Of a stretch of 64,000 nucleotides of DNA, positions 11,880 to 64,000 are shown in pieces. Every line of letters starts with the position of its first letter. Position 1 is the first letter of the stretch. Source of the DNA: Glandiceps talaboti (Eukaryota; Hemichordata; Enteropneusta; Spengelidae); contig NC_135561.1 in assembly GCF_964340395.1 (NCBI RefSeq), positions 22,795,486-22,859,485 on the forward strand. The letters are read 5' to 3'. The position numbers and the translations under genes were made by a program. The notes beneath the pieces were generated by a model that did not search any database, was not told where the DNA came from, and saw only the letters and a program-made list of their open reading frames with translations.

Positions 11880-12690
11880 GCAATAAATAAATGACTTTAT
11901 TTTTTTACCATGCATGCACCCATGAATGTACATGGGGAAGGAAGCCATTGAGGCTTTTATAGACCCCTTACTGTTCTGAGGTGTTATCAATACACACTTT
12001 AAAATGATTAATTGATGTAGTCACAATAACTCTTTCTGGTAAACTGTTCCAAATGTTATATTGACTGGAAAAATATTTACGTATATCCAATCTGGATTAA
12101 AATAATTACTAAGTAATTACAATGATTTAATTGGTGTAGCAATAACAATAATCCTTTCTGGTAAACTGTTCCAAATGTTTACAACATGTTGACTGAAAAA
12201 ATATTTAGGTATACCCAATCTGGATCTGTCCTTAAATCATTTCAATCTATGTCCCCTTGTTGTCGAAGTAGATACTTTGAAAAATACAACTGGATCATGG
12301 CGAATATGTAAATGGAAAAGTTTATACACTTCCAGCAAATCAGCTCTAATTCATCTAGTTTCTAAAGTTGTCAGTTTCAATATGCGTAATTGTCCTCATA
12401 ATTGAAGCCACCAAGCTGCGGAATCATCCTGGTGAACCGACGCTGCACTTTTTCCAAAAATGCAATATCCCTACTCGTATATATGTGGGGAAGACACTGG
12501 GGAAGCATAGTCAAGGTTTGGACTTATACTAGTGCTTTAAAAGATAATTGAAGCCACCAAGCTGCGGAATTATCCTGGTGAACCGATGCTGCACTTTTTC
12601 CAAAAATGCAATATCCCTACTCGTATATATGTGGGGAAGACACTGGGGAAGCATAGTCAAGGTTTGGACTTACTTGTGCTTTAAAAGATA
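11880..12690 (-). pseudogene. CR1/L2-like LINE 3' end (minus strand), decayed
   Basis: On the minus strand from about 12480 to 12120 the translation gives the familiar C-terminal region of a non-LTR retrotransposon polyprotein: KVQRRFTRMIPQLGG, then ADLLEVYKLFHLHIRHDP, TTRGHRLK, then YFFSQHVVNIWNSLPERI. A stop codon interrupts it after RLK. A tail of TTTATTT type near 11880-11905 would be the 3' end. The segment containing the 'RRFTRMIPQLGG' part is tandemly duplicated (about 12400-12540 and 12541-12690). Confidence 0.75.
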
Positions 12691-13680
12691 AAAACCAACC
12701 AGAGTATTCATAGTAACTGAAATAATTCATGGTTGGCGTACATTTTTGAAAGAATAGCAATCAGCAACATCAAACGATACAGGATATCAAATAAACCGGA
12801 AGCATCTATATAATATGCAAATGATATGCAAATACAGAAGCCAAAATTTATAATATTGTGATTAAAATGCAAAATGATACAACAGTCTACAGGTTTATAG
12901 TCTACTGGATGCCCATAAGTACATTTATACAGATATAAAGCAATTGTACAGTTCACATATTTTAATTTGCCATCAATATACAGAAAAAACATGATTATAC
13001 GTCATTTATGAAGTTGCTGCAAAAATTACCCTTAATATTGAAATAAAAATTGCCAACATATATTTTTAGTTGCTCAGATGATGGGGAACACAATGAGATA
13101 TGTTGGCAAAAATTAACATGAATTACACACGAAACCCAAAAATCTGCCATATGCCCCCCCTGCACTAAAGGGAAAGTACAGCGGGGGGGGGGGGAATAAA
13201 GTGTACGCTAAGGGCCACAGAGCAAGGGAACCGATGTAAAGTCTATCATTAGTATTTTCTCAACACGTTCTCATTTCTAGACCCCCCCCCCATCTCGAAC
13301 GCACACAAAACTCATTAGAGTTACTCAAGTGTCAAGACTTTTTCATTGTTTATTTGAAAAAAGACCCAACAACAACACAATTGTGTGTTCCTTAGGACAC
13401 GTGCACATTGTAATGGTTGATATGTGTATCAAATTATACGGAATTTGAAGCTTGTATTCTTAAGAAAGAGCCAAATTACCGAAAATCATTAATTATGCAA
13501 ATTATTCGTTAAAGCTGTAAGCTACATCGACACCCTTTTATGACGTGCGCTTTGTTATGGTTAACGTATGTACTAAATTGTATTGAATTTGAAAAATGCA
13601 TACTTAAGATATACCCTAATTGCTCAAAACCATTAATTATGCAAATAACTAATCTATTTTGGACTTGATTATTGTGTCAG
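12691..13680. other. Non-coding stretch with dimeric dispersed repeat
   Basis: Two related blocks at about 13390-13510 and 13540-13660 each run through ATGGTT..TAT..T.AAATT.TA and end in CATTAATTATGCAAAT. A G13 run lies near 13182-13194. No coding sequence is supported. Confidence 0.5.
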
Positions 13681-15180
13681 CTCTCAAGAAAGTATGCCAG
13701 TCAGGTGTCATTAGCATCGGATTAAGTGACCACATGTTAACTTTCTGCACTTGTAAGGTCTCCAAGTTCTATTCATGACATTTTGGCACTAGTCAAGGAG
13801 ATTCTGCTAAAGCAGCGATCAGATCCTTGGATCACCAGTGACATATTATACCTCATTAGCCAGAGGGATAAGTATTTTACCAAATTCAGAAGGTCAAAAG
13901 ATATTTCGGATTACAACCAATTCCAACATTATAGAAATCAGGTTAGATATAAGAAAGATATAGCTAAATCACAATATTATGTAAATGCTGTTAACAATAA
14001 TCAGAATCATCCCAAAAAATTATGGAAAGTTTTAAAAGATCTTGGCTCTTCTTTTAAATGTAAAACGAAATCCAGTAATATTGTTCTGTAATGGTTTGTG
14101 TTTCGATAAATTGAAGGTTGCTGATCATTTTAATTCATTTTTACAACTGTTGCCTCTTCACTTGTCGATTCACCTCCAGCTTGTACCGGTTTCCCATATT
14201 GCACAATTGCATCGTTGTAAAGATATCTCAGACAACATGTTTGGTTTATCATCTGTTACAGAAGATCAAATTCATAAGCTATTGTGTAACGTGAGTGACA
14301 GTAAAGTGACAGGTTTAGACAATATTCCTGCAAGATTTGTAAAAGATGGTGCTTCCATTATTGCCAAACCCCTAGCTCATATTACGAATATTTCTATCCA
14401 TACGGGCACTTCTCCCGATGATCTCAAGAAAGCTCGAGTTGTGCCTCTGTACAAAAAGAGGTCTAAAACCGAAGCTGGTAATTATAGACCTGTGTCTGTA
14501 TTGAAGAGTGGTGTACAATCAAATTAATGATTATCTTGTCCAAAATAGTTTACTGTATGAATTCCAGTCTGGTTTTAGGCCCTCTTATTCTACCGATACA
14601 TGTCTAATTCACCTGTCAGACAATATCAAAGAAGAAAATGATAAACAGACCCTCACCGGTATGGTTATGTTAGATCTCCATAAGGCCTTCGATACGGTAC
14701 ATTATGATAATATTATAAACTAAACTTAGATATTTAGGTCTAAATGAAATATCAGTAAAGTGGTTCAAATCGTATCTAACCAGTAGGTCACAAGTCGTTG
14801 ATGTCCATGGTGTTCAATCTGGATCTAAAGGAATTGCATGTGGGGTCCCCCAAGGCTCTATACTCGGGCCTCTTCTGTTTCTGATATATGTGAATGATAT
14901 GAAGTCTGCAGTTAAGTGTAAACTTATGCTATATGCTGACGACTCAGCATTGTTGGTATCAGGGAAGGATATATTAGAGATAGAGGAGACCCTGAGTATG
15001 GAGTTGACATCCGTTAGTGAATGGTTAACAGACAATAAGCTATCTTTACATCTGGGTAAAACTGAGTCTATTTTATTTGCCTCCAAGGAATATTTGCATA
15101 CAACAAATAAAGTAAATGTGCGTTGTAATGGGAATGAGATTGAATCTAAGTGAGTGTGTCATACTTGGGGGTTTGTATAC
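13681..15180 (+). pseudogene. CR1/Jockey-like non-LTR retrotransposon, 5'-truncated and frameshifted
   Basis: Protein-level remains appear in order. The end of an AP-type endonuclease is at 13704-13760 (VISIGLSDHMLTFCT, with its SDH motif). The linker follows (PWITSDILYLISQRDKYFTK, 13810 onward). Then come reverse transcriptase blocks: NYRPVSVL (near 14480), GFRPSYSTDTCLIHL, MLDLHKAFDTVHYDNI (14672-14719), GVPQGSILGPLLFLIYVND (14843-14899) and the catalytic YADDSALLVSG (14932-14964). At least three frameshifts or stops (near 14090, 14510, 14722) break the frame, and the 3' part is missing. A dead copy: the family would copy its RNA by target-primed reverse transcription. Confidence 0.9.
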
Positions 15181-15500
15181 ATGTATATGTATATGTATAG
15201 TTATGTTTGAACTAATAAGTAATATTAAAGAATTCATGTAAGAAACGGGGATAAGAACAAATATTTACATGTACCACATTTCAGACAAGGCTATATGCCA
15301 TTGTAGAAACAGGATTGTTTTCTTCCATCACAATCCGAAACACAATGATCCCTCCCCCCTATCCACAATTTTTAAAACAGCATGCCCCCCCCCCCCCTAA
15401 TTTAAAAAAAAAACCAGGGTGACCCCGCCTCCCCTACAAATCCACCCCCAGGCCGAAGAAACTGACTGGTCCCTAAAACTAAAAGCTAAATCGATAATAT
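15181..15500. other. Non-coding, C-rich dispersed sequence
   Basis: It contains a C14 run (about 15385-15398) and GACCCCGCCTCCCC/CCACCCCCAGGCC blocks like those in many dispersed repeats. No gene is seen. Confidence 0.4.
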
Positions 15501-15824
15501 TTGGAAATGTATGCCTTAAGTTATAATGAATTTGAGGCGTGCATTCTGATTTCATTTGGCTTAATACAAGCAGTAAAGTATCGGATAAAAATTAAACAGA
15601 AACCAACAGATTCTCTTGTAAATGAAGCATTCAAACTGGGTATAGAAATGGAGAGGGTTGGGACACAAAACTGGGTGACAGGTATCAAGCAGATCTTAAA
15701 ATCAATAAATATGGAGGAGGAATGGACAGAAATAGTTACAGAAGGTGATTCTAAATTAATTAATATAGTCAAAAAGAAACTAAAAGAACTGTATGACAGA
15801 CAATCCATAGACATATTAAACTAA
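15501..15824 (+). pseudogene. Possible retroelement-derived ORF fragment (107 codons)
   Basis: An open frame encodes YRIKIKQKPTDSLVNEAF, then QNWVTGIKQILKSINMEEEW, then KKKLKELYDRQSIDILN. The spacing of NW, a hydrophobic helix, W and a terminal K/R-rich helix resembles the tail of some LINE polyproteins in invertebrates. I do not recognise it firmly, and it has no splice context. It lies 3' of the LINE copy at 13681-15180 and could belong to a different insertion. Confidence 0.4.
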
Positions 15825-16068
15825 AGTTTGTAACATAACAATTACATTCATTATTGTGAAACTGACCAGAATTGAAATAAGATGGTACACTATACTGTGA
15901 GCGTGAGCAAAATAGTTTTAGGAACAAAAACGTGAGGAAAAGTGAACGCGTGTTTCCAATGGGTCAGTCAGGTACTACTTCTAGTAGTACGAGCGCACAT
16001 GTTGACGTCGACCTGCTGTATTACATATCAACCTAAACCAGCTTTTCTATATCGCCTTGTAACGTTGT

Positions 16069-16069
16069 T

Positions 16070-16138
<69 letters not shown>

Positions 16139-16162
16139 TTTGTTGTTGTTGTTGTTGTTGTT
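16069..16162. repeat. (CAT)n followed by (GTT)n microsatellite
   Basis: About 23 ATC/CAT units (16069-16138) are followed directly by seven GTT units (16141-16162). Poly-serine and poly-leucine translations here are artefacts of the repeat. Confidence 0.95.
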
Positions 16163-16620
16163 AAGATTCAGTTTACTTCATCGTTCATTGTAGTATACAT
16201 TCTCTTGGTGTTCAGAGTACACATGTATCATGAAAAGTCGAGAACAACATGTCTTGAACAGGTCGATGTCAACAATACTACAGCTAAAAATAAAATAATA
16301 CTTTTGGCCTGCACGGCTTCCCATAGTCAGCTGCCTCGAGAAAACAAATGCATAAATATTTTAAACAAAAGCCATTTTTGAAGGCCTGCTAGGGTGTATT
16401 TTCCTTATTCTTCTTTGTTTTGTTATTTATTTGTACGTAATGTCATGTTATTTTCTTTCTTTATTGTGAATAGGTCTGATGTCCAGATTTGGATAAAGAT
16501 ACAATAAATATAATTATCAATAATATAATATAATATAATATAATGTAATTAAAATTCATTGGTCAAGCAACAGACAGCAACATTAAGGACCAAATTTGCT
16601 CACCCCACATCAAACTGAGT
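16163..16620. other. Non-coding, possible LINE 3' tail
   Basis: The 16400-16520 part (TTGTTTTGTTATTTATTTGT ... GGTCTGATGTCCAGATTTGG ... ACAATAAATA) resembles a LINE 3' untranslated tail. A short (ATAAT)n run follows at 16520-16546. No coding sequence is seen. Confidence 0.4.
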
Positions 16621-16900
16621 ACTTCCCCTTCCCTGAGTTCTGAGAATATCAATCGATGGTCCTTTCCGGTTCCTTGCAATTGCACTCGTTGCCGCGTCCG
16701 ACCGCCCTCAGTCGACTAATCATGAAAAACAAACACTTTTTGTCGTAGAGGGCGGTAACTAAACTGCGAGTTTATATTACGGCCACGTCAGGTTTACACA
16801 TCCGGTAACTAGTTTGCGTGCACACCTACAGGTACTTATTCCGAAATAGTGAAGTACATATGAACATAAGAGATCAGCAGAAACTGATACAAACACTTCG
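16621..16900 (+). promoter_or_regulatory. Candidate CBS promoter and non-coding first exon
   Basis: This patch is richer in CpG than its surroundings (GCCGCGTCCGACCGCCC, TACGGCCACGTC, CATCCGG). It contains an inverted pair ACCGCCCTC / GAGGGCGGT (about 16700 and 16750). It ends at a strong donor, ACTTCG|GTAAGT, after 16900. The CBS start codon lies three bases downstream of a good acceptor (CTTGTATCTCAG, exon from 19817), so a spliced 5' UTR is expected upstream and this is the best candidate. It is inference without transcript evidence, and no TATA box was identified. Confidence 0.35.
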
Positions 16901-17960
16901 GTAAGTTAACAAGGAGATGATTTCTTTATTCATTTGCCAACCTTCTTACACATGTTACCTGCGTGGTAATTTCAGAATAACTTGGCACCCACCTAGGCAC
17001 GGACTTACAATGTCATTATCAATTATCATGAGTTGAGCATTTTACCGTGTTATTGTAACCGATTGAATACATATATTTCACTAAACAATGTTATATTACT
17101 GACATAGCTCTACCTCGTGTTAAAGATCCCACGTAATATTTTTTGAGTTGGCCATGCCATAATTTGGCATAAGTGCCAAGCGTTACATTTGCGTTCTATT
17201 ATTATCGAAACAACGTGACTCACGAGTAACGTCCTCCAGAACTACACGTACTGCACATGCTGCAGCCCGGATAGCTCCGTGTGAGGTGTGACGTATGTAC
17301 ATGTATTTCCACCATATGGATAGGGTTATATCAACGACTTGTTTTTCATCGTTTGTTTGTGACATTGTATGGCCCACAAGTACAACAATCATACATCAGT
17401 ACATGTACAATGTCTTCATTGAAGGTGAAACTCATAACTCGTATTGATAACCTAACCTCACTGTGACTGTGAGTCCATAAACTACAACGATAATTAATGT
17501 CGTGCCACTGTTCTTCATTTCTGCCATTATATCTACTTGTAAATAATACACAAGGTGTGTACAGATCACCTCATATTTATAGTGATTACTTTAACAGGGG
17601 TATGTGTTTCTATACATAGACACGGTTTTACGACCTGTACAAATAACATACAACTGTGCATGTATCATGAGTGCTATGTATAAAACTATAAATGATACAT
17701 GTACACATATAATAATGTACAATACATGTAAATGTATCATGATGACTATATGTGTAAAGAATACATGAACTATGAATTATTTGGGTTAACCATGAATGTA
17801 TTAGGGGACCTAGTACACTTTTAGGGGACCTAGTAAATTCATAGGTCAACACAGTAACAATGTGTTTGTTTATTGGGTAGTGAGGCATTTACAGTCAAGG
17901 TTTGATTGTTGTCTGTATACCATGACTAAGCAATTCAAAATTATTGATGGTTTCTCTTCC
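16901..17960. other. Non-coding stretch
   Basis: Would be part of the 5' UTR intron of CBS if the first-exon proposal is right. It is rich in ACATGTA-type sequence, with a small duplication (TTAGGGGACCTAGTA, 17801-17836). Nothing else is supported. Confidence 0.4.
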
Positions 17961-18090
17961 GTTTTCACATGATCAGAATTAGATTCTTTCACTTTCACAT
18001 CATCAGAATTAGATTCTTTCACTTTCACATGATCAGAATTAGATTCTTTCACTTTTACATCATCAGAATTAGATTCTTTCACTTTCTCCT
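17961..18090. repeat. 30-bp minisatellite, about 4 copies
   Basis: Four units with core CAGAATTAGATTCTTTCACT. The minus-strand frame (17870-18103) is open and reads as a tandem decapeptide KVKESNSDDV/KVKESNSDHV. A 30-bp unit is a multiple of three, so openness alone is no proof of coding. No splice sites or homology support a gene. Confidence 0.85.
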
Positions 18091-18941
18091 TAGCTGACTT
18101 CAAACTTGCATTATAAGTGAGAAAAAAAAGGTTAAAATTGGCGATCAGTGGCGACCCAAGCAGCCATGAACTTGCAGTTACACTGCATATTGTTCTCCCT
18201 TTTGGGGATTATGATGTCAATGATCATAGAGGGAACCTTTTCGTCTCAGTTAGTATAGTAAGTAATGGTAGACAATAGTAATACTGACTTTGATATTTGT
18301 CAGAATTTATCTCAGAGTGATGAATCTTCTTTCAATGATAATTTTACCATGTTGGATAGATTGATTTGGCTTTTTATGTAGGTGTCATGTCCACAGGCAC
18401 TTGTTTCCCGAGATATGTATCAGAAAATTTCTATCAGAATACAATAAAATGTTGATAATATCGATATTATCAACATATTCAGCCAACTGTATATGAAAGG
18501 GATAAAATTATACTTGTTTCTGTGATCGTGCAAGTGATTGCCACTGTGTGAGTTATTAAGAAATTGTTACATGTACACTATTAGAAAGTTTGACATACAT
18601 TTTTGTAGGGTAAAGACAAGAGGCACTCGAATCAATCTGTATGATTTTTAAAAAAAATGTGTAGTAAATATGAGGACCACAGTTTCATCATATAAAACCA
18701 CTAACCACTGTATTACTTTACTAAAATCAAAACTGCATGGTTGAAGGGCTGAACACAGATGTGTGGGTGGGGATGTGTGTATGTATGTAAATGACTTACA
18801 AATGTAAAGTCAAAACTGCTAGACTGATTGCCTTTGTGTTTGGTGGGGACATAAATGATTGCATCAGAGGTGTGCCTTTTGTGATTTTTGGTCAAAAAAC
18901 TTAATTAATTAATTGTGCTCACAAAAGAATACAAAACATAC
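18091..18941. other. Non-coding stretch
   Basis: The 18740-18860 part (GTGGGGATGTGTGTATG, AAATGACTTACAAATGTAAA, GTCAAAACTGCTAGACTGAT) resembles the front of the dispersed AGCAAC family seen at 59460. The rest shows nothing recognisable. Confidence 0.45.
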
Positions 18942-19175
18942 AAAATACACATGCAGTAATACACCTGATATAAACCACCTAATGTACAGAATACACAATA
19001 CAGTAATACACCTGATATAAACCACCTAATGTACAGAATACACATACAGTAATACACCTGATATAAACTGTGCACCTAATGTACAGAATACACATACAGT
19101 AATACACCTGATATAAACCACCTAATGTACAGAATACACATACAGTAATACACCTGATATAAACCACCTAATGTA
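18942..19175. repeat. 46-bp minisatellite, about 5 copies
   Basis: The unit core is CAGTAATACACCTGATATAA plus ACCACCTAATGTACAGA. One unit has an insertion (ACTGTGCACC). Low divergence. Confidence 0.93.
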
Positions 19176-19816
19176 CAGAAATGGACATACGTACACAACA
19201 AAAGTAGCATCACTGAAGTTAAAACGTCAACAGTTCTTGATGGCATGTTAAAAACTTTTCACTATGGATTATTTAAAATATTGATTGCATTAGAGATAAA
19301 ACTTGTTTTTGCTTTCATTGTTCAAATTTTTGGAGAGCAGAACCAGCGACCAGATGGAAGTAATTCAAAAATCCAGTTAAGACATGGAGCTTATCACTTA
19401 TCATGGCCATGGCTTTCTTCCTATTTAGTTACTTGGTAATGTACTAATGGTAGTGATGTTTCTAGGGATGTTTAGATGATAAATAAAGTGAAGTATGTAA
19501 GATGATGTGATCCAAATATGATAATATTGTATTTTAGATATGGAAAATTAATGTAATTGTTTGTCAAAGATTACAAACTTACCATACAGATTTATTAATA
19601 TATTTGGATATGAATGACTTAAAAGTATATTCAGCTGTGCTACAATTCCATTGGCACTATTTTTACCACATAGCATCAAAAGGATTGCCCATATTGATGA
19701 TGAACCAGGCCAATATCTTATTTAAATCTTCTTATAGTCAACATAGTGGTGTTGTCTGTTTTTTCATCATGTGCATCTATAGGTAAATCTCTCCACAACT
19801 GTTACTTGTATCTCAG
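19176..19816. other. Non-coding stretch upstream of CBS coding start
   Basis: No coding signal. It ends with a pyrimidine-rich tract and CTTGTATCTCAG, the probable acceptor in front of the first coding exon. A second, weaker acceptor candidate is GCATCTATAG near 19781. Confidence 0.5.
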
Positions 19817-19819
19817 AAG

Positions 19820-60821
<41,002 letters not shown>

Positions 60822-60900
60822 GTAAGCCAGACTTTTATTACATTACTTAAAGTCACACATACCATCTTGCAAGTACTACAGAGGGAAACTTTCAGGATAT

Positions 60901-61735
60901 TTGTGGGTACATGTAAGTGTGGCTTATACTGCCCATGGGTAATATCAAAGACAAAGTACAATGTAGTACCTTGTGGGTACATGTAAGTGTGGCTTATACT
61001 GCCCATGGGTAATATCAAAGACAAAGTACAATGTAGTACCTTGTGGGTACATGTAAGTGTGGCTTATACTGCCCATGGGTAATATCAAAGACAAAGTACA
61101 ATGTAGTACCTTGTGGGTACATGTAAGTGTGGCTTATACTGCCCATGGGTAATATCAAAGACAAAGTACAATGTAGTACCTTGTGGGTACATGTAAGTGT
61201 GGCTTATACTGCCCATGGGTAATATCAAAGACAAAGTACAATGTAGTACCTTGTGGGTACATGTAAGTGTGGCTTATACTGCCCATGGGTAATATCAAAG
61301 ACAAAGTACAATGTAGTACCTTGTGGGTACACGTAAGTGTGGCTTATACTGCCCATGGGTAATATCAAAGACAAAGTACAATGTAGTACCTTGTGGGTAC
61401 ATGTAAGTGTGGCTTATACTGCCCATGGGTAATATCAAAGACAAAGTACAATGTAGTACCTTGTGGGTACATGTAAGTGTGGCTTATACTGCCCATGGGT
61501 AATATCAAAGACAAAGTACAATGTAGTACCTTGTGGGTACATGTAAGTGTGGCTTATACTGCCCATGGGTAATATCAAAGACAAAGTACAATGTAGTACC
61601 TTGTGGGTACATGTAAGTGTGGCTTATACTGCCCATGGGTAATATCAAAGACAAAGTACAATGTAGTACCTTGTGGGTACATGTAAGTGTGGCTTATACT
61701 GCCCATGGGTAATATCAAAGACAAAGTACAAAGTA
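60901..61735. repeat. 70-bp tandem array, 12 almost identical copies (intron 10)
   Basis: The unit core is TTGTGGGTACATGTAAGTGT, then GGCTTATACTGCCCATGGGT and AATATCAAAGACAAAGTACA. Only one or two substitutions occur in 12 copies (ACACGTAAG at 61331). Each copy has ATGTAAGTGTG, a donor-like string. Confidence 0.98.
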
Positions 61736-62984
61736 CAAATGTAGTACCTTGTCAAGATTACAATGGCTTCTAAACTGGGGAAAAAATGCTTTTCATGCAT
61801 AGGATGAGTATTTAGAAAGATGCCTTCACTGATTGAAGTTCCAGTCAATGTGCCATAGTGCAGGAAGATACTTTACCCTTACCTTTACCCTTACCCTTAC
61901 CCTTAGTATTTCAAAATAATGACGTATAGTATTGGTTTTAATGGGGGAAATCATTAATAACCCTCAAAATATTCAATGTTAACCTACTTTTTCTTGTTCA
62001 GCTCATTCAACTAAATAAAAAAACACCCCTTATGTGTATCAGATCATGTTATTTAACAAAGAATGGAAACTTTATGTCATTTTCCGAAAAAATTGTCGAT
62101 TTTCAGGAATCGGCAATTTAAAGCCTCCAGATATTTTTTGGCATTTATTTTCACATAATTTGCAAGATATTCAAATAAACTCAATTTCTTTTAAGAGATA
62201 TATTCTAACAGTCACAAAACCATTGTTACCGTATTGATTATACATGTATATGTAGGCGTTATGTACTAAGCACATAGGAAGACATCATACCCCTACCCCA
62301 TTTACCTTCAACAATCTTAGGATATTTTCCTTAAATAGGATATGTTTGGTATGTATGTCAACATTACAAGCTGTTTATTCAAAGGAAGTATATTTCCTGT
62401 AAAGACATGTTCTAGCAATCAGAAAAATGTATTAGTATGCTCCTAAGATGCTGAATAAAAAGCACAGAAGACGATACTTTACCCCTAATACTGTCGGTAT
62501 TTCAAAATGATAGAGTATGGTATTGATTTTAATGGGGGAAATTATTAATAACCCTCAAAATATTCAATGTTAAACTATTTTTCTTGTTCAACTCATTCAA
62601 CTGAAAAAAACCCCACCCCTTATGTGTATCAGATCATGTTATGGAAAAAAAAGAATGGAAAGTTTAAATGCCATTTTGCGGAAAAATTGTCGATTTTTTA
62701 AAAATCAGCAATTTAAAGCCACCAAAAATTTATTTCTTTTCATATGTATGGCAAACATTATATCATTAGAAAGGAAATTTCCCCAGCTTTCCAAAAATAT
62801 AATGGATAATAAAGTCCTTGCTTGCATGTATCGTATGTAAGACAATGTGTTACCCCTACCCTCAACCATTCTGTGACAGGCATATAATTTGAAATTGAGG
62901 CCAAACAGGTAGTACATCCAAAAATGTTCACTGTTAACATTTTGTTTCTCATTCAGTAGACTCTAATGAACAAAAAATACCTAG
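61736..62984 (+). repeat. Diverged two-copy block in intron 10
   Basis: Two related segments, about 61870-62130 and 62470-62720. Each runs through ATACTTTACCC, AGTATTTCAAAAT, TTTTAATGGGGGAAAT, AACCCTCAAAATATTCAATG, CCTTATGTGTATCAGATCAT and AATTGTCGATTTT. A third, weaker copy starts near 62845. Looks like an old tandemly inserted or duplicated element. No ORF. Confidence 0.7.
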
Positions 62985-63007
62985 GGGGGGGGGGGGGGGG
63001 GGGGGGT
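62985..63007. repeat. Poly-G run (about 23 nt)
   Basis: An uninterrupted run of G following ACCTA. The exact length is likely to be uncertain in any assembly. Confidence 0.9.
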
Positions 63008-63164
63008 GCACAGTAACCCCCACTGGCCCATGGGCTATGTTGGTCTTGTAGATGATGCAAGTGATTTTTGTATTGAACTTTACCTCTCAATTACTGGGGA
63101 TGAAAGTTGGTAATGATTCTAAAAGTGGTAGTCTGAAAAAGGTGAATGTGTCATACTTATGTAA

Positions 63165-63590
63165 TTGGCCCTAGCAACCATGACCATGCCTTTAGCAACA
63201 GTCAAATGATAGTTTTTTTGACAATCATAACAGGAAATTGAATAAATATTATTTTAAAAGTATGCAATGTCCTTAGCAACAAGATCATGCCCATATCAAC
63301 AGGTAAACAATAACGTACCACATAATGCCAAAATAACACCAGTGATGGGAAGGTAAATGAATAAACATACCAAAAATGTATGCAGATAGCCAAGCAACAA
63401 GACCTTGCCCATAGGAACAGTTAAACAAAAGGTGTACATTGCAGATATAACACCATGGATGGGTAGGCATGTGAATAAATCTTCAAAAAAATGTTTGCAA
63501 ATATGCCTAGAACAAGACCACATAATCATAATAGAAAATTGAAGCTTACTCTCAACAGTTTTCTACAATGCCATTGGTGTATTTACAGTC
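63165..63590. repeat. Dispersed AGCAAC-rich repeat family, copy 4
   Basis: Blocks GGCCCTAGCAACCATGACCA, GTCCTTAGCAACAAGATCAT, GGATGGGTAGGCATGTGAAT and CTACAATGCCATTGGTGTAT appear in family order. Confidence 0.65.
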
Positions 63591-64000
63591 TTTGTCATTC
63601 TTACAGTCTCTCTCAAAGAGTGTATTTACAGTCTTTGTCATTCTAACAGTCTCTCTCTCAGAGTGTATTTACAGTCTTTGTCATTCTAAGTCTCTCTCTC
63701 AAAGAGTGTATTTACAGTCTTTGTCATTCTAACAGTCTCTCTCTCAGAGTGTATTTACAGTCTTTGTCATTCTAAGTCTCTCTCTCAAAGAGTGTATTTA
63801 CAGTCTTTGTCATTCTAACAGTCTCTCTCAAAGAGTGTATTTACAGTCTTTGTCATTCTAAGTCTCTCTCTCAAAGAGTGTATTTACAGTCTTTGTCATT
63901 CTAACAGTCTCTCTCTCTAAGAGTGTATTTACAGTCTTTGTCATTCTAACAGTCTCCCTCTCAAAGAGTGTATTTACAGTCTTTGTCATTCTAACAGTCT
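63575..64000. repeat. About 40-bp minisatellite, about 10 copies, reaching the window end
   Basis: Units of TTTACAGTCTTTGTCATTCT plus AACAGTCTCTCTC and AAAGAGTGTA. Both TGTATTTACAG and CATTCTAACAG are 3' splice-site-like, and the CTCTCTCT tract is pyrimidine-rich. The array continues past 64000, so its relation to CBS exon 11 cannot be seen. Confidence 0.95.

Noticed and set aside
61872-61905. Telomere-like hexamers (TTACCC)n
   Set aside because: The repeat is CCCTTA, whose complement is TAAGGG, not the TTAGGG telomere unit; only about five irregular copies.
60822-64000. CBS exon 11 (second CBS motif and C-terminus) in this window
   Set aside because: I looked in all plus-strand frames for the expected L.D.L..LS..L...HF..V pattern and did not find it; the remaining sequence is repeats.

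Overview
This is eukaryotic, animal-type DNA: A+T-rich, with long introns bounded by GT-AG, many decayed transposable elements and very many minisatellites. The only gene I can reconstruct with confidence is a plus-strand cystathionine beta-synthase (CBS). Ten coding exons lie between 19820 and 60821. They join in frame into 470 codons, from the heme-binding N-terminus through the PLP core to the first regulatory CBS motif. The last exons, about 60 residues by comparison with human CBS, lie beyond position 64000. A heme-binding CBS plus fragments of CR1/Jockey-like LINEs, a DIRS-like element, piggyBac-like and hAT-like transposons, and dispersed AGCAAC-rich repeats suggest a marine invertebrate (hemichordate, cephalochordate or lophotrochozoan type). 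The phylum cannot be fixed from this window.

Layout. 1-16.6 kb is mostly gene-poor: microsatellites, minisatellites, a 1.6-kb hAT-like element (9092-10706), LINE relics on both strands (11.9-12.7 kb minus, 13.7-15.2 kb plus) and one possible minus-strand exon encoding a membrane helix (619-706). A CpG-richer patch at about 16.62-16.90 kb, ending in a strong splice donor, is a candidate CBS promoter and non-coding first exon. CBS coding sequence begins at 19820.

Inside CBS, about 60% of the 44 kb from 19.8 kb to the window end is tandem repeat (rough tally by eye). Nearly every intron carries its own unrelated family, with unit lengths of about 40, 29, 24, 22, 64, 48/50, 70, 33, 56, 39, 26, 37, 70 and 43 bp. 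Some arrays have clear origins. The 40-bp array of intron 1 is an amplified piece of a LINE reading frame. The intron 8 array, over 4 kb, is built from the exon 8/intron 8 splice junction itself, so the true 5' splice site is followed by well over a hundred near-copies. Intron 2 shows the same process in miniature. Other arrays carry higher-order structure (a 22-monomer, 1232-bp unit in intron 6) or transposons whose removal restores the repeat unit exactly (introns 4 and 8).

The most interesting theme is this coupling of splice sites to minisatellites in one housekeeping gene. At exon 8, failure to use the authentic donor creates an immediate stop codon at the boundary between the catalytic core and the AdoMet-responsive regulatory domain. 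No CRISPR array, rRNA, tRNA or bacterial operon is present.
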